DNA of 64,000 nt from Delphinapterus leucas (taxonomy: Eukaryota > Chordata > Mammalia > Artiodactyla > Monodontidae): positions 68,243,323-68,307,322 of the forward strand of contig NW_022098076.1 in assembly GCF_002288925.2 (NCBI RefSeq), written 5' to 3'. Under the pieces are notes generated by a model. The model ran no database searches. It saw nothing but the letters and a program-made list of their open reading frames with translations, and had not been told where the DNA came from. Below, piece after piece: positions 1 through 11,140 of the stretch. Position 1 is the stretch's first letter; each line of letters begins with the position of its first letter. Made by a program: the position numbers and the translations under genes.

Positions 1-1164
1 TGTAAAAAAAATAAATCTTAAAAATAAAGTTAGAGGGATTTGTTTCTTTTGTAATGGGGAATAACTAAGAAGTAACATTTAAATGAGCAGCTATTGTGTT
101 TCAGATATGATACATAAGTGCGAGGGACTGCACTTGGGCAGGGTAATGTCCCAACACCTCAAAGACAAGCTTTTATGTATCAGTTATGTAAATGTCCTAA
201 TGTACACCCTGTATATCCTTCTTTTTCCATATATGTATTCTCTCTATATAATTATATAAATATTTGTATATATAAACTAGGGAATTGTAAGTATAACATC
301 TCTGACACACATTAGAAGTACTAAGTATCTCAAATACTTCAGCCAATCAGCTGAATCAGCTGTAGAAGGTCAGATCATTAAATGCTGGACAGCACATGAA
401 AATCTCAATTCAGATTATTCTAAGCAACTTTTGGTGTCTCAAGAAATTATCAGTCCCAGTAATTGATTCCAGGCACCAAAGCAGTTAAAGAACTACAAAG
501 TAAGAAGTGGCACACGAAGGGCCAAAATCATGGGAGAGTGCCTGTGAGAAAGTTTGGGTGAGTAGGTGGGGGTAGAGGGAGATGAGGAACGATGATGATG
601 AGGAACGAAAGCAAATTCTCAGCTACGTTTAGGCTGGAGATGAGCCTTTGTCTAAGTGGGTGAAGAGGGAAAAAATCTGTTTTGTTTTTCTACCTCCACA
701 TAATATTTTGTTTGAATCCCTCCCCTGCCATTACTTTGAACTAAGGCCATAGGTGTTTTCTTGTAAAATTTATACAGGATGCTTATTGGAAGAAATTCTA
801 TAGTGAATTAAAAATTTTAAAACAATATGAACACAATTAGTTGACTTTTTATGAGAAACACTGTGAATGTAATCTTTGAACTTAGTCTTTCCTGTTCAAG
901 AGAGGTAAACTCTTTGAGTGGTGATACTTTTTAACTGTGATACGTTTTACATAGACATTTTAGTGAAATTCTGTGGAAGTTAAGACAGAGCTCAGGATTT
1001 CCTTTTTCAGTCAGTTGTTAAATTTATATTGTGGATTTTAAAGAAAGTTTTAAACAATTTGTTTTTTATTAATATACACCAGAGGGGACAACTCTTATGT
1101 TTTGCTTTTTGTTATGTTAATAGGCCTTTTAGAGAAAATAATTTACCTAAGATCACACAACTTG
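1..1164. other. Unassigned AT-rich non-coding DNA
   Basis: I see no gene and no repeat I can name. A short imperfect duplication of a GATGAGGAACGA word lies at about 581-608. The open frames here are short, end in AT-rich sequence and show no domain. A faint MIR-like phrase at about 1143-1160 (CCTAAGATCACACAAC) is too short to call. Confidence 0.6.
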
Positions 1165-1263
1165 ACTTTCCTCTTGCTTTCTTCTTTTCTTCCTTTCTTC
1201 TCCCTCACTATCTTTCCCTTCCTTCCTTTCTCCTTTTCTTCCTTTGCTCCTTCCTTTCAATTT
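1165..1263. repeat. Polypyrimidine tract (CTTT/CCTT-rich)
   Basis: About 100 bases are almost entirely C and T on the plus strand, with repeated CTTCCTTT and TTTCTTCC words, ending in an A-run at about 1271-1285. It is low-complexity sequence. The open frames across it are serine/leucine/phenylalanine-rich translations of the repeat, not proteins. Confidence 0.8.
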
Positions 1264-1499
1264 GTATTGGCAAAAAAAAAAAAAAATCACTGATCATTAG
1301 AAAATGCAAACATAGCCTGCTGTTTTTCTTGCAGTTTATTTTTTTTTCCATTATATCTATATTTCTCATTTAACATGCAGTTTTATGCCAATTTCTCCTC
1401 CTTCTCAGGGCTCCATCCCTATCTTGGCCCCTTCTTTGATCTTGACTTTTATATTCTCTAGTATTGAACAATCTTTTCCTTGTATACCAGTCTTTGATC

Positions 1500-1640
1500 G
1501 TGCTTCCTTCCTCTAGAAGGCCTTTCGGAACCAGGAAGAAAAGCTACTACCTTGTTTCTTCCCATTATTTGTACCCAAGCTGACTCAGACTCCCTTATCT
1601 TATAGACAATTGCTTATCACAACTGTGTCCTTTCCAGCCT
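1500..1640 (+). repeat. Possible L2 LINE fragment
   Basis: The run CTAGAAGGCCTTTCGGAACC, followed by a pyrimidine-rich stretch and TTGCTTATCACAACTGTG, resembles the 3' part of L2 in sense orientation. It is very diverged and the 3' tail is not recognisable, so the call is tentative. Confidence 0.35.
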
Positions 1641-2696
1641 TCTTCAAATTAGTTAAAAAAATAAAAATATGGTATACCTGTACTACAACTTATTGCTTTC
1701 AAAATGAAAAATTTGATTTAGTATTTTGTTATTTTATTCACCTGACATCAAATAAAATGGTTTGACTTTTTTTTAAAATTGAATTGATTGGTAAAGTCAT
1801 TATGTGTCAGGCAGTCCACTGTCTTCGTTTTATGCTAGCTAACTACACTGATGTTCACCTAAGTTGAACTACATTAATTTAATTTTAAATGAAATATTCC
1901 TAGTTACATTGCTCTGTACAGCATCAGCATTAGCCGTCTTGAATCCATCTCAAAATGATCATAAAACACAGTACTTGAATATCCACGAGTATATTTCATT
2001 GCTTAAATATCTAGCTCTCTTATATTTAAAGCTAACATATAAGTAAATATACAAACAACCTCTTTTAGTTTGAGATAGAATAATCATGCCAATATGAACC
2101 CTTTATATAACATTACTTTAGGTATTAATGGATTTGTAGTTGGCCATGTTATATTGTAACAATTGCAACATACTGTATTATGTTGTTAATGGACAGCAGT
2201 GAAATTATATAATAAATTGGTATGAGAAAATGTTTTCTAATTTTATTGGCTAGAAAGCAGCACGATTAAATAATGCTCAGCTTTGAAACTGTATTATTTT
2301 ATTTGGGTATTGTGCCTCTCAAAATTGTAATTTAATCTTTCCTTTAGAGTATACATTTTTGAGCAGAACAATATTTTAAACAATATGTTGCATATTTTTC
2401 TGGTGTGTATGAGACCACATTCCTTTGGCCCACTTTGAAAACAAATAAGTAAAAAAAAGGTTTTTAGGATTCAGCTATGCGTTCTTTTTATGTTAATGTC
2501 ATCTAATATAGCTAGGAAAAGATCTGATTCTGTAATTTACTACACATACTTATATTGTTCAAACAAAAATCTGCAATCTGTAGCATACAATTTCTTTGCT
2601 CAGTGGACAAGAATATGGAGTCATAACACCTGTAACAACTTGTTAGTCCACCAAATTTGTCTACCTTGTGTTTCACAAAGGGCTAGCATGGTGGTA
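1641..2696. other. Unassigned AT-rich non-coding DNA
   Basis: No gene, no convincing repeat and no CpG-rich promoter-like stretch. The sequence is rich in short A and T runs. The small open frame at 1864-2046 has no recognisable domain. Confidence 0.6.
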
Positions 2697-2736
2697 TTTG
2701 TGTGTATGTGTGTGGGGGTGTGTGTGTATGTGTGTA
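2697..2736. repeat. Imperfect (TG)n microsatellite
   Basis: TGTGTG blocks are interrupted by TATG and by a G5 run. The interruptions suggest an old and probably stable locus. The valine/cysteine-rich translation of this tract explains the open frame at 2490-2807. Confidence 0.85.
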
Positions 2737-3879
2737 ATAATCACAGAGTTAGCCTTATGTTTATGCCATTTTCTATAGTTGAGATAAATTGTTATATAAT
2801 CAGTTGATTTATAGAAAATTTAAAATTATACTTTGATGCTCCATATGAGAATATTTGGCATTAAGTACAATTTTATAGGAAAAACAATGACATAATTATT
2901 CATTAATGAAATTAAATCAGATGAATTTCAAACAATTACTATATTTTTCTGTTTGGAGAAATATAGTCCAAATCTCACTGCCCATTATTAAAATCAAATG
3001 ATACAGCTAAATCTAGTACTCAAAATCAAAGCATCTCCATGTTGATCAAATGTCCTGAATTGAAATACTGGTCCCTTAAATTTATCTTTTAAGAAGTGCA
3101 GGTGGCACTGCTATTGCATGGAAAATGGAGTTTATCTTCATTTAAACAGCAGAAGCCAGGATTGATGGAACTTTAGAAATTTTGCTGCTAAGAAAGCATT
3201 AAGAAACCACTGAGCATCCTATTGGAAGCTAAATCTCTTATAAAACAAGCAAGTGAGTATGATCTAGGGTTTATTTTAATGGGTTTGGCCATTGTGCCTC
3301 AAACTAAAGCTTGCCTCATTCATAGATTACAAGATGAAAATTATTATAGACCATTAAGTGGTCTTTGGTGAATTTGAGGTTTTGTGGGGTGTTTTTTAAG
3401 TTCTTATCACTTTCAGACCAATCACTAGTTCCATGATTTGGGTTTTTTTTGTTTTATTTTGAAAAATACCACATTAAGTGAGGGTGGTCCATATCAAAAT
3501 TGTAAATTATGACAACTTGGTACAATCTTGGACAGTCTCACTGCCCTATTTCAGCCTCTTCCCAAAGACTACCATCAAGTTTTGTCATAAGAATCCAAAG
3601 TTTTCCATAAAAAAACTGATATTGAAATGAGTAAACTTATTAATGAAATCTTTTCCTTTTCCTTCCTAATATATTTATAGTCCGTGTAACAGTAGCTTTT
3701 TGTAACCCTAATAATTGGTGGCCTAGAAGGACTGTGTGCTTATACATCTGGAAACAAAGTCTATTCTTCTGTGCCTCTGCCCTATGACAGAAGGGACATC
3801 AGTTCTTAAGACTTGCTAATTATATATGACTTAGATGTTTGGAGAGGAAGAGGGGCCATTAGGAGCAAATGGTGTGAAC
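2737..3879. other. Unassigned non-coding DNA
   Basis: No gene or named repeat recognised on either strand. A T8 run occurs near 3442-3449. Composition stays AT-rich with very few CpG dinucleotides. Confidence 0.6.
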
Positions 3880-3990
3880 CTCCGATGTACATATAAGTAA
3901 ACTGGGACAGGGAGTGGTTAAGTGACTTTCCTGAGGTTCTGAGTAGTGGAACCAGGCCTAAGATTTAGTTATTCAGGTCAAACTCAGCCT
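3880..3990 (-). repeat. MIR SINE fragment (antisense)
   Basis: The order of words (an AAACTGGGACAGGGAGTGGTTAAGTGACTT-like core split by small changes, then TGAGTAGTGGAACCAGGCC) matches the reverse complement of the MIR core, where the consensus reads as GAGGTTAAGTAACTTGCCC followed by the CAGAGCCAGGATT region. It is diverged, as expected for a mammal-wide fossil. Edges are approximate. Confidence 0.6.
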
Positions 3991-5256
3991 GGTAAGGGGA
4001 GGGCAGTAAAGAACCATCTCACTCGGACTCTCTGCTTCCAATTCTGGTTATATTTTTGTTCTCTGACCTAAGGGTGGGGTGATCTGGCAGCATACCTGCC
4101 CCACTTTGTGACTCAACTGTGACTTTCACATGAATATAAAAGAGGGAGGGACTCAGGCCATTCCAACCAGCTCCATGCCAGCTCCACTGCTGAACGTGGT
4201 GAGACTAAACCTGGTCCAGGAAACACTGACAAGGCTGCTGCTCCAGGTTCATTCTTGTGGTTTGGATCTCTTAGGACAGAAGTTTAAACTCTCTGGGGTT
4301 GTGTGCCCAGACTCAAGGTACTTAAAAAGCCAAGGAGCTTTCCTCTGAACTTGAACTATCCATACTGATGCCTCCAGATTGATTGTTTGTGTTTAAACTT
4401 GGCTCTGTGTTCAAGGGGAATCCAACAAAAATAGCCAGGTTGAAACTTTTTTATGACCTGTACCACTATGAAATTTTCTCAAAAATAGCTTTCCTTTTGC
4501 GTCTCTGCAACTTTAACATTTTTAGCTAAAAGGAAGTGAGCTAGAAAGGCTGTGGCCTCTGTGTCTGTGTCTGTTTCCCTCTTAACTTTTCTATTCTCGT
4601 ATGTCTTCCTGTTTCTCTGCCTCCAGTGTTCCAGTCCTCTTGTTTCTTTGCTTCATCCAAGGAGACAGCAAATTAAATAAGAATTAGTTGTTTCCATGGT
4701 TACTGTGTTCAGTAGAGCTTCACCGTACCCACACTGCTTAGGCATTATCGAGTCTTAAGCTGACAACTATATGAAAGGCATGAAGAGCATCTTGGAGGAA
4801 AGAAATTAAGCAGAAAGCATGCTTAAATATTTAAAGAGAAGTATACTCCTAGTCACTGAAAACTGAAACTGTATACCACTATCTAGGGAGTGAAGGAATT
4901 CTAGTGTCATCCTTCTGTTAAAGAATGTCATATAGTATGTCCTAATTCTCTAAATGAATGTATTTAGTCATTAATCAGAATTGGAGTTACCGTTTTATCA
5001 CTGAGTAGATGGAACAATTCCTTAAAATATTTTCCATGAACATTTGAGAAAGGATGGGCTATTCACATTGGCTTCTCCTGAAGTATCTTTATTTTGAGCC
5101 ATAAATATAGGAAAAATCCATCTTAATTGCACATCACGAATGTATACCTATGAAGGCAAATCTTTTAAAATAAGATATTTTATGCTTTTCTTCTTAGATG
5201 TGGTTTATTGAATTTGATAGTCTGAAAATCTAAATGATCCATAAAGAGTAAAAATT
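3991..5256. other. Unassigned non-coding DNA
   Basis: No exon or repeat identified. A pyrimidine-rich patch with TGTGTCTGTGTCTGT words lies at about 4558-4575. The 72-residue open frame at 4130-4348 shows no motif I recognise and no supporting splice or codon signal, so I do not call it a gene. Confidence 0.55.
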
Positions 5257-6400
5257 GAGTTACTTGTAGTGAGGTGGATGGACCTAGAGTCTGTCATACA
5301 GAGTGAAGTAAGTCAGAAAGAGAAAAACAAATACCGTATGCTATATACCCTGAGAAAACCAAAATTCAAAAAGAGTCATGTACCAAAATGTTCATTGCAG
5401 CTCTATTTACAATAGCCCGGAGATGGAAACAACCTAAGCGCCCATCATCGGATGAATGGATAAAGAAAATGTGGCACATATATACAATGGAATATTACTC
5501 AGCCATAAAAAGAAACGAAATTGAGCTATTTGTAATGAGGTGGATAGACCTAGAGTCTGTCATACAGAGTGAAGTAAGTCAGAAAGAAAAAGACAAATAC
5601 CGTATGCTAACGCATATATATGGAATTTAAGGGGGAAAAAAATGTCATGAAGAACCTAGGGGTAAGACAGGAATAAAGACGCAGACCTACTGGAGAACGG
5701 ACTTGAGGATATGGGGAGGGGGAAGGGTGAGCTTTGACAGGGCGAGAGAGAGTCATGGACATATACACACTAACAAACGTAGTAAGGTAGATAGCTAGGG
5801 GGAAGCAGCCGCAAGGCACAGGGATATTAGCTCGGTGCTTTGTGACAGCCTGGAGGGGTGGGATAGGGAGAGTGGGAGGGAGGGAGACGCAAGAGGGAAG
5901 ACATATGGGAACATATGTATATGTATAACTGATTCACTTTGTTATAAAGCAGAAACTAACACACAATTGTAAAGCAATTATACCCCAATAAAGATGTTTA
6001 AAAAAAAAAAAAATACCGTATGCTAACACATATATATGGAATCTAAAAAAAAATGGTTCTGAAGAACGTAGGGGTAGGACAGGAATAAAGACGCAGACAT
6101 AGAGAATGGACTTGAGGACACGGGGAGGGGGAAGGGTAAGCTGGGACGAAGTGAGAGAGTGGCATGGACATATATACACTACCAAATGTAAAATAACTAG
6201 TGGGAAGCAGCCGCATAGCACAGAGAGATCAGCTTGGTGCTTTGTGACCACCTAGAGGGGTGGGATAGGGAGGGTGGGAGGGAGACGCAAGAGGGAGGAG
6301 ATATGGGGATATATGTATGCGTACAGCTGATTCACTTTGTTATAGAGCAGAAACTAATACACCATTGTAAAGCAGTTATACCCCAATAAAGATGTTAAAA
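5257..6400 (+). mobile_element. Composite of two L1 3' ends (L1 inserted in L1)
   Basis: Two cetartiodactyl-type L1 3' ends lie in the same orientation. The older copy is split into 5257-5343 and about 6026-6400. The younger copy, with its own A-rich tail, occupies about 5344-6010. The word AAATACCGTATGCTA occurs on both sides of the younger copy (5329-5343 and 6011-6025), as expected for its target-site duplication; removing it rejoins the older element in register. Both copies end with CCCCAATAAAGATGTT, carrying a polyadenylation-like AATAAA. Both are heavily 5'-truncated: only the ORF2 tail and 3' UTR remain, so neither can move. Confidence 0.9.
5388..5630 (+). pseudogene. L1 ORF2 C-terminal remnant
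   Basis: An 80-residue reading frame inside the younger L1 reads as the last part of L1 ORF2, the reverse transcriptase/endonuclease protein of the autonomous retrotransposon. The diagnostic segment is MWHIYTMEYYSAIKRNE at about residues 28-44, followed by the acidic/basic tail that ends near THIYGI. The endonuclease, reverse transcriptase and cysteine-rich regions are absent because the insertion is 5'-truncated, so this is a dead fragment of a protein normally over 1200 residues long. The methionine at 5388 is internal to ORF2 and is not a true start. The older L1 copy carries the matching piece at 5257-5343. Confidence 0.85.
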
Positions 6401-6879
6401 ATAATAATAATATTTTTTAGTAAATGATGTTCTTGGGAATAATTCATTTTTTAATTTTAACTTATGTATTATGAATAATCTATACATGGTATTTTACAGA
6501 CAATACATATTTGTATACTTGCTCATGAAAAGTTAGTGTGTGCAACAGGGATATTATTAATCTCCATACTTGAAAAATGATACCCTATTATCTTTCTTAA
6601 ACTGCCAAACTCTCTGAAATGTAAAAAATGTTGCACAGGTATTCTTTTGGATGAAACAAAAAGTTAAAAAAAAAAAAGCATAGTTTTTGTCTTACAGATT
6701 TTTAAATTTTTAAATAGGAGAAAATTTATAAAAGACAAAAATTCATGGTCACAAAATTTTAACATTTTAAACGTAAATACTACAGGGCAAATAGATACTT
6801 TTTGTTTTTCTTCCACTTAAATATCACGCTGGTGTGCCCTAAGTACTTCTTATATCATGGTCCATAAATCATTTATTTA
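6401..6879. other. Unassigned AT-rich non-coding DNA
   Basis: No gene or repeat recognised. An A-run lies at about 6667-6677. Open frames here are short and featureless. Confidence 0.6.
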
Positions 6880-7385
6880 TTTACCAAATGGTTATTAGAT
6901 CCCTAATATACAGCAGGAACTTTTTTGAATATATAGGATATTGGGACAAACCACACAAATTCCTGCCCTCATGGAGATAATATTCTAGTGGTGGGAGACA
7001 GAAATTAACATGTAAAACCAAATTTCAGACACGAAAAAAATGTTGCAAGAAATAGAAAACAAGAACACATAATAGAACTTGTCTGGGATGGCATAGGCTG
7101 TTCTTGGAGACATGAGTAATGAGAAGTAGCCAGGCATATGAATATCTGGGGGAAAAGTTTTCAAGCAGAGGGAACAGGAAAAACAATAGCCTTAAAGCAG
7201 GAAGAAGCCTGGAATATTTGAGAAACAAATACAAAGCCAGTGGCCCTGGAGTCTGATGAACGTGGCAGAGGGTGATGGGACAGGAAATCAGGGCAGAAGG
7301 CAGATATCAGGCCACATAGGTTCTCTTGACCATGATAAGGGGGTTGACTTTTATTTAATTGGCAGTGCATTCTAATTTTTAAGGT
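6880..7385 (-). repeat. L2 LINE 3' region (antisense)
   Basis: The segment follows the reverse complement of L2 over about 500 bases. It has CCTGCCCTCATGGAGATAAT then TCTAGTGGTGGGAGACAG (6963-7004), later GAATATCTGGGGGAA and CAAGCAGAGGGAACAGGAA (about 7139-7182), then a GGCCACATAGG block near 7311. The order of these blocks matches the family. L2 has long been inactive in placental mammals, so this is an old fossil. The cysteine/leucine-rich minus-strand frames over it are chance. Confidence 0.75.
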
Positions 7386-8699
7386 AGTAGAAGCAAAATT
7401 TTTTTTGAGAATCTCTTAAGAGCCTTCAAAGATTATGTCTTCTAAATCTCTGTAGATGTATTTGTTAACATCACTAATGCGTTAAATCACAAGAGAGAAA
7501 TCATTTAGAAAGTTAGAAATCAGTGATAGAGATAAGATTAGAGTTTTGTTGATATAAAATGCTCTAAACATGGGTAACCCAAATTGTGTCATTTTCTTGA
7601 GATATTGGAGAATTACATATATAAGTGATTTTAACCCCTGCAGCTTTTTTGTACCTGAAACTAAGTTTTTTAAAAAATCTAAACAGAAAATTATAAATCC
7701 ATGTTTGAGGAAAGTAGTCACAAAAATCACTCCAGTGTCGATATGAATGTGTTCTTTGGCTGTTTCCCCACAGCAGCTTTAGTTATAAACAAGGCCAGGT
7801 GCCAAGCAACAACCAATATGGCACTGAAATTTATAAATGAATTAAATAACGGAGTTACACATATTTTGCTTCTTATAGGCAATGGCCTAAATGTCCTGAA
7901 ATTCAGTAAGTGAGCTGATCCAATTTCATGATGATCTTGAATCACCTTTGAGATTAATGGTTAGTTTACCTCTTCATGTATATTGCTTATGCTAAAATAC
8001 TTAAAATGTAATTTTCAAATATTTGTAGACCTAGTATAATGCTCTCCTGAACTTAGCATTAAACACAGTTTGCCAGACTTTTGATTGATTGTACTTTTGG
8101 CATAATTCAAGGCTGTTTACTTTTTTCCTAGGCATTTCCTCAATAGAAAACAAAACTATTAATTTTTTAATTCTTTCATGCAGTATTATTTATAGGGCAT
8201 TTTCAAAATATCACATAATTTAGGAGAAAGTAGTATTTTTATTTTATAATGAAGAATTGAATTACTGTTGATTTTTCTTCAAGCTTCTTTTCTTGACTTC
8301 CACTTTGTTTTGTTTTTAGGATTAATTAATTATATGATGTAAATTGCTTTAATGTGGAACAGTTAGGTAGAATGATATATCTATCTCCCAGACTTGCAAT
8401 TACTCAAGTTAAATATTAAATATATGAATAACAAACCAACCAATAATTCAAATATATATTAAACTCTAAATAGCGTTCTTGGAATTTTATTTAAATGTAG
8501 GCCTTTTAATATTGAGATATCACTAAATATCAAATATAAGCTGTTATTTCAAAGAACTGATGAAAGGCTTTAAGGAAAACAAAAAAGTGATTGATTTTTT
8601 TCTATATGTACAACCATGCTTATGCTATGGGATGTAAAATATACAGCATGTTGTTCTCCTCTAGTTGCCACTCACTAGAGACACAAGACATAAAGCTAA
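7386..8699. other. Unassigned AT-rich non-coding DNA
   Basis: No exon, RNA gene or named repeat. Two overlapping open frames on opposite strands near 7701-7945 have no recognisable domain and lack any sign of selection that can be judged by eye. Confidence 0.6.
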
Positions 8700-9220
8700 T
8701 ATTAAAAAGAATATAATGCACAATAAGGTAAATGGTAAAGAATAGCATGTCTTGTAAGTGCTATACAAATTTAGAGGAGGGAAGTATATCACCATGTGCA
8801 GAAGCTAAAGGTTTCATGTGGGAAGCAGGATGTGGAGTAGGGCTGCATAAGTGGCTTGGTTTGGAAAGCACCCAGGTAGGATAATAGCAAAAGCAAAGAC
8901 ACTGAGGTGACAAAGAGCAAGGTAAACCATATTGCCTGCAGTGGGGGATTCCTTTTGGAGAAGAGTAAGATGGATAGGTGGTCTTGGATTTGTAGAGGTC
9001 CTTAAATACTGGGCTTACTTGGGGTTTTGGTTTTATCACAAGGCCATTGGAGTCAGTGAAGGATTTTGACTTGAGAAGGAGGGTGAAGAGTATGACGTTT
9101 TAAGATTATCAAGAAAAATTTGAGAGGATGTAGTGGCAGGTCTAGAATTTCTACATATGGTGTGGCATAGAGACACCAACCTATTTAGAGGCAGAGACTA
9201 AGGGGCTTGTTTGGGAGCTA
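8700..9220 (-). repeat. Probable L2-type LINE fragment (antisense)
   Basis: The text has the style and order of reverse-complement L2: CAAAAGCAAAGACACTGAGG (about 8888-8907), GGTCCTTAAATACTGGGCTTA (split by small changes, about 8998-9018), and a CATTGGAGTCAGTGAAGGATTTTGACTT block (about 9046-9073) that corresponds to the family's region reading as GAGGATTTTGAGCAG. Divergence is high and the 3' end is not clear, so the family call is probable only. Confidence 0.5.
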
Positions 9221-9704
9221 TGGTTGCAGACATTTTCACAAACAGCTAAGAAAATAAATATCAATACCAAAGAATGGAGGTGGTGACACGGATAAAGATG
9301 GGGTGAGGAATGCCAGTGTCAAAAAGTTCAGAAACACAGGCTTGAAATAGCCCCAAAGAATTAGAAGCCATGTAGAACTGTAGTCAGTGAGTAATATGCT
9401 CTCCTATTGGGGTTATGTCATGTGCATGCAAAATATGTATTTTTAAAAGGACATTGGCCTTGGAAAACAAAGCAAAGAAATAAGGACAAATTTCAATTCA
9501 ACTCCTCTGATTTCTAGGCCATATTGGAAATGAACTATGTGACTACACAAATTACTTTAGTAAACCATTATTGAAAATCAATGGTATGAGTGTATAAAAT
9601 TAAGTAAACAGGTTTTCTTGCAAAGGATTACAAACATTTTTGTTAAATATTTATTTTTGATTTTAAATAGTTGCATTCTAAAAATGTTTTTATAAATATC
9701 AAAT

Positions 9705-9915
9705 GTCAGGGTTGGCAAGCTATTCTGTAAAGGGTCAGACAGAAAAATGTTTAGGCTTTGCGGGCCATATATAGTCTCTGTTGAAATTGCTTAGCTCTGC
9801 TGTTGTAGCAAGAAAGCAGCCATAAACAATATGTAAACAAATGGGTATTGCAGTGTTCCAATAGAGCTTTATTTATAAAAACACATGACAGGTCCATTGA
9901 CCAGTGGATTGTAGT
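9705..9915. repeat. hAT-type (MER) DNA transposon fossil
   Basis: The segment contains GGGTTGGCAAGCTATTCTGT, TTTAGGCTTTGCGGGCCATA, AAAGCAGCCATAAACAATAT and TCCAATAGAGCTTTATTTAT in the order of a very common short non-autonomous mammalian element of the hAT/MER1 group. It has no coding capacity and would have been moved by transposase from a related element. I recognise the sequence but not its exact family name with certainty. Confidence 0.7.
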
Positions 9916-10891
9916 TTGGCACCACCTGACATATACTGTCTTGGTTGAACATGAATCTAGAAAATGTCTTTAAGATTATAGTAACCATACTTTTAAGAGG
10001 TCACAAATACATAAAGACTATATAAGGACAATAGTTATATGTTTCCCTTTATGAAGACCCATGGCATCTTTAGATTTCTTTCAAGTCAGAGTGTGTTAAA
10101 AACTACTTGACTTTGTCTTAAACCACTGGCTTGGTTTTATCATATGGGCACTAATTGTGGTTCTATTTTTTCCTTGGCCTCTAATAACCTCAGAATAAAG
10201 TTGTGTCCTACTTCAAGTAACTGGGCAGAACCTAGAGTATACATTTCACATGCTGACTGTTTCATGCTTTACTTTATTAGATTTCCATTTGTAATTTTTT
10301 TAAATCCTTTTTAGAACAAGGTAAGGTATAAATAAAGCTACATTCTATATTTTCATCAGAGACCCACTTACAATTAAAGTCTTTGACCAGAGGAGTTCTT
10401 CCTTTCCAGGAGTAAAGGTGACATGGCATTTCAATCATGTTTGCTGTTCAATTAGGACAGATTGCATTGCTTTTGTTACTCAGTTTCCACAAATGAAATC
10501 ATTTTCTCAAAAATAAACTGTGACTTTTGTGTGAATATGCTATTGCAGAGAAACAATTAAATCTGTTACTCTCATATTGTAAAAAAATGGGATTGTTGCT
10601 GCTAAACCTTTTGCTGTGTTTGTTTTACCACAAATGCTTTTCAAACAATTTTTCAACCCCCAGGACCTCAGTAGTCCTGGTAGAAAGCTACTAAGACCCA
10701 AATATATTCTCTCTTTTATGAATGCATGAACACAGAAATATTCTAGGGATTAGAAATCAGATATTTAAATACTGTTCTTTCTCTACAGAATGCTACATGA
10801 GATTTCAAAGTGAAATCTTGGACTCATGGTATAAGGAATGAGTTTTGACTTTGTTTTGTTTTAAATACTCATCATGTGAAATGATACTGTT
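9916..10891. other. Unassigned non-coding DNA
   Basis: No gene or named repeat seen between the hAT fossil and the first SINE. Sequence is ordinary AT-rich DNA with no CpG cluster. Confidence 0.6.
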
Positions 10892-11140
10892 GCCTTTTAT
10901 TTTATTTTATTATTTATTTATTTATTATTATTTTTTGCTGTACCCGGGCCTCTCACTGTTGTGGCCTCTCCCGTTGCGGAGCACAGGCTCCGGACGCGCA
11001 GGCTCAGCAGCCGTGGCTCATGGGCCCAGCCGCTCCGCGGCCTGTGGGATCTTCCCGGACAGGGGCACAAACCCGTGTCCCCTGCATCGGCAGGCGGACT
11101 CTCAACCACTGCGCCACCAGGGAAGCCCGCCTTTTATTTT
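10892..11140 (-). mobile_element. CHR-type tRNA-derived SINE, short CpG-rich form
   Basis: Read on the minus strand, the element starts at 11128 with GGGCTTCCCTGGTGGCGCAG, has a tRNA-like A box (TGGCGCAGTGG), then the GATGCAGGGGACACGGGTT region around the B box, a GC-rich body (TGGGATCTTCC on the plus strand) and an A/T-rich tail near 10904-10935. A 12-bp target-site duplication, GCCTTTTATTTT, flanks it at 10892-10903 and 11129-11140. CHR SINEs are transcribed by Pol III from the internal A and B boxes and moved by L1 machinery. The short form, without the repeated CACAACTACTGAAGCC middle, resembles derived CHR-2 types of cetaceans. That subfamily naming is from memory and untested. Confidence 0.92.

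Noticed and set aside
5607..6251. Minus-strand frames of 70-105 residues across the L1 3' UTR
   Set aside because: They lie antisense to L1 3' UTR sequence and the same wording occurs in both L1 copies; they are not genes.
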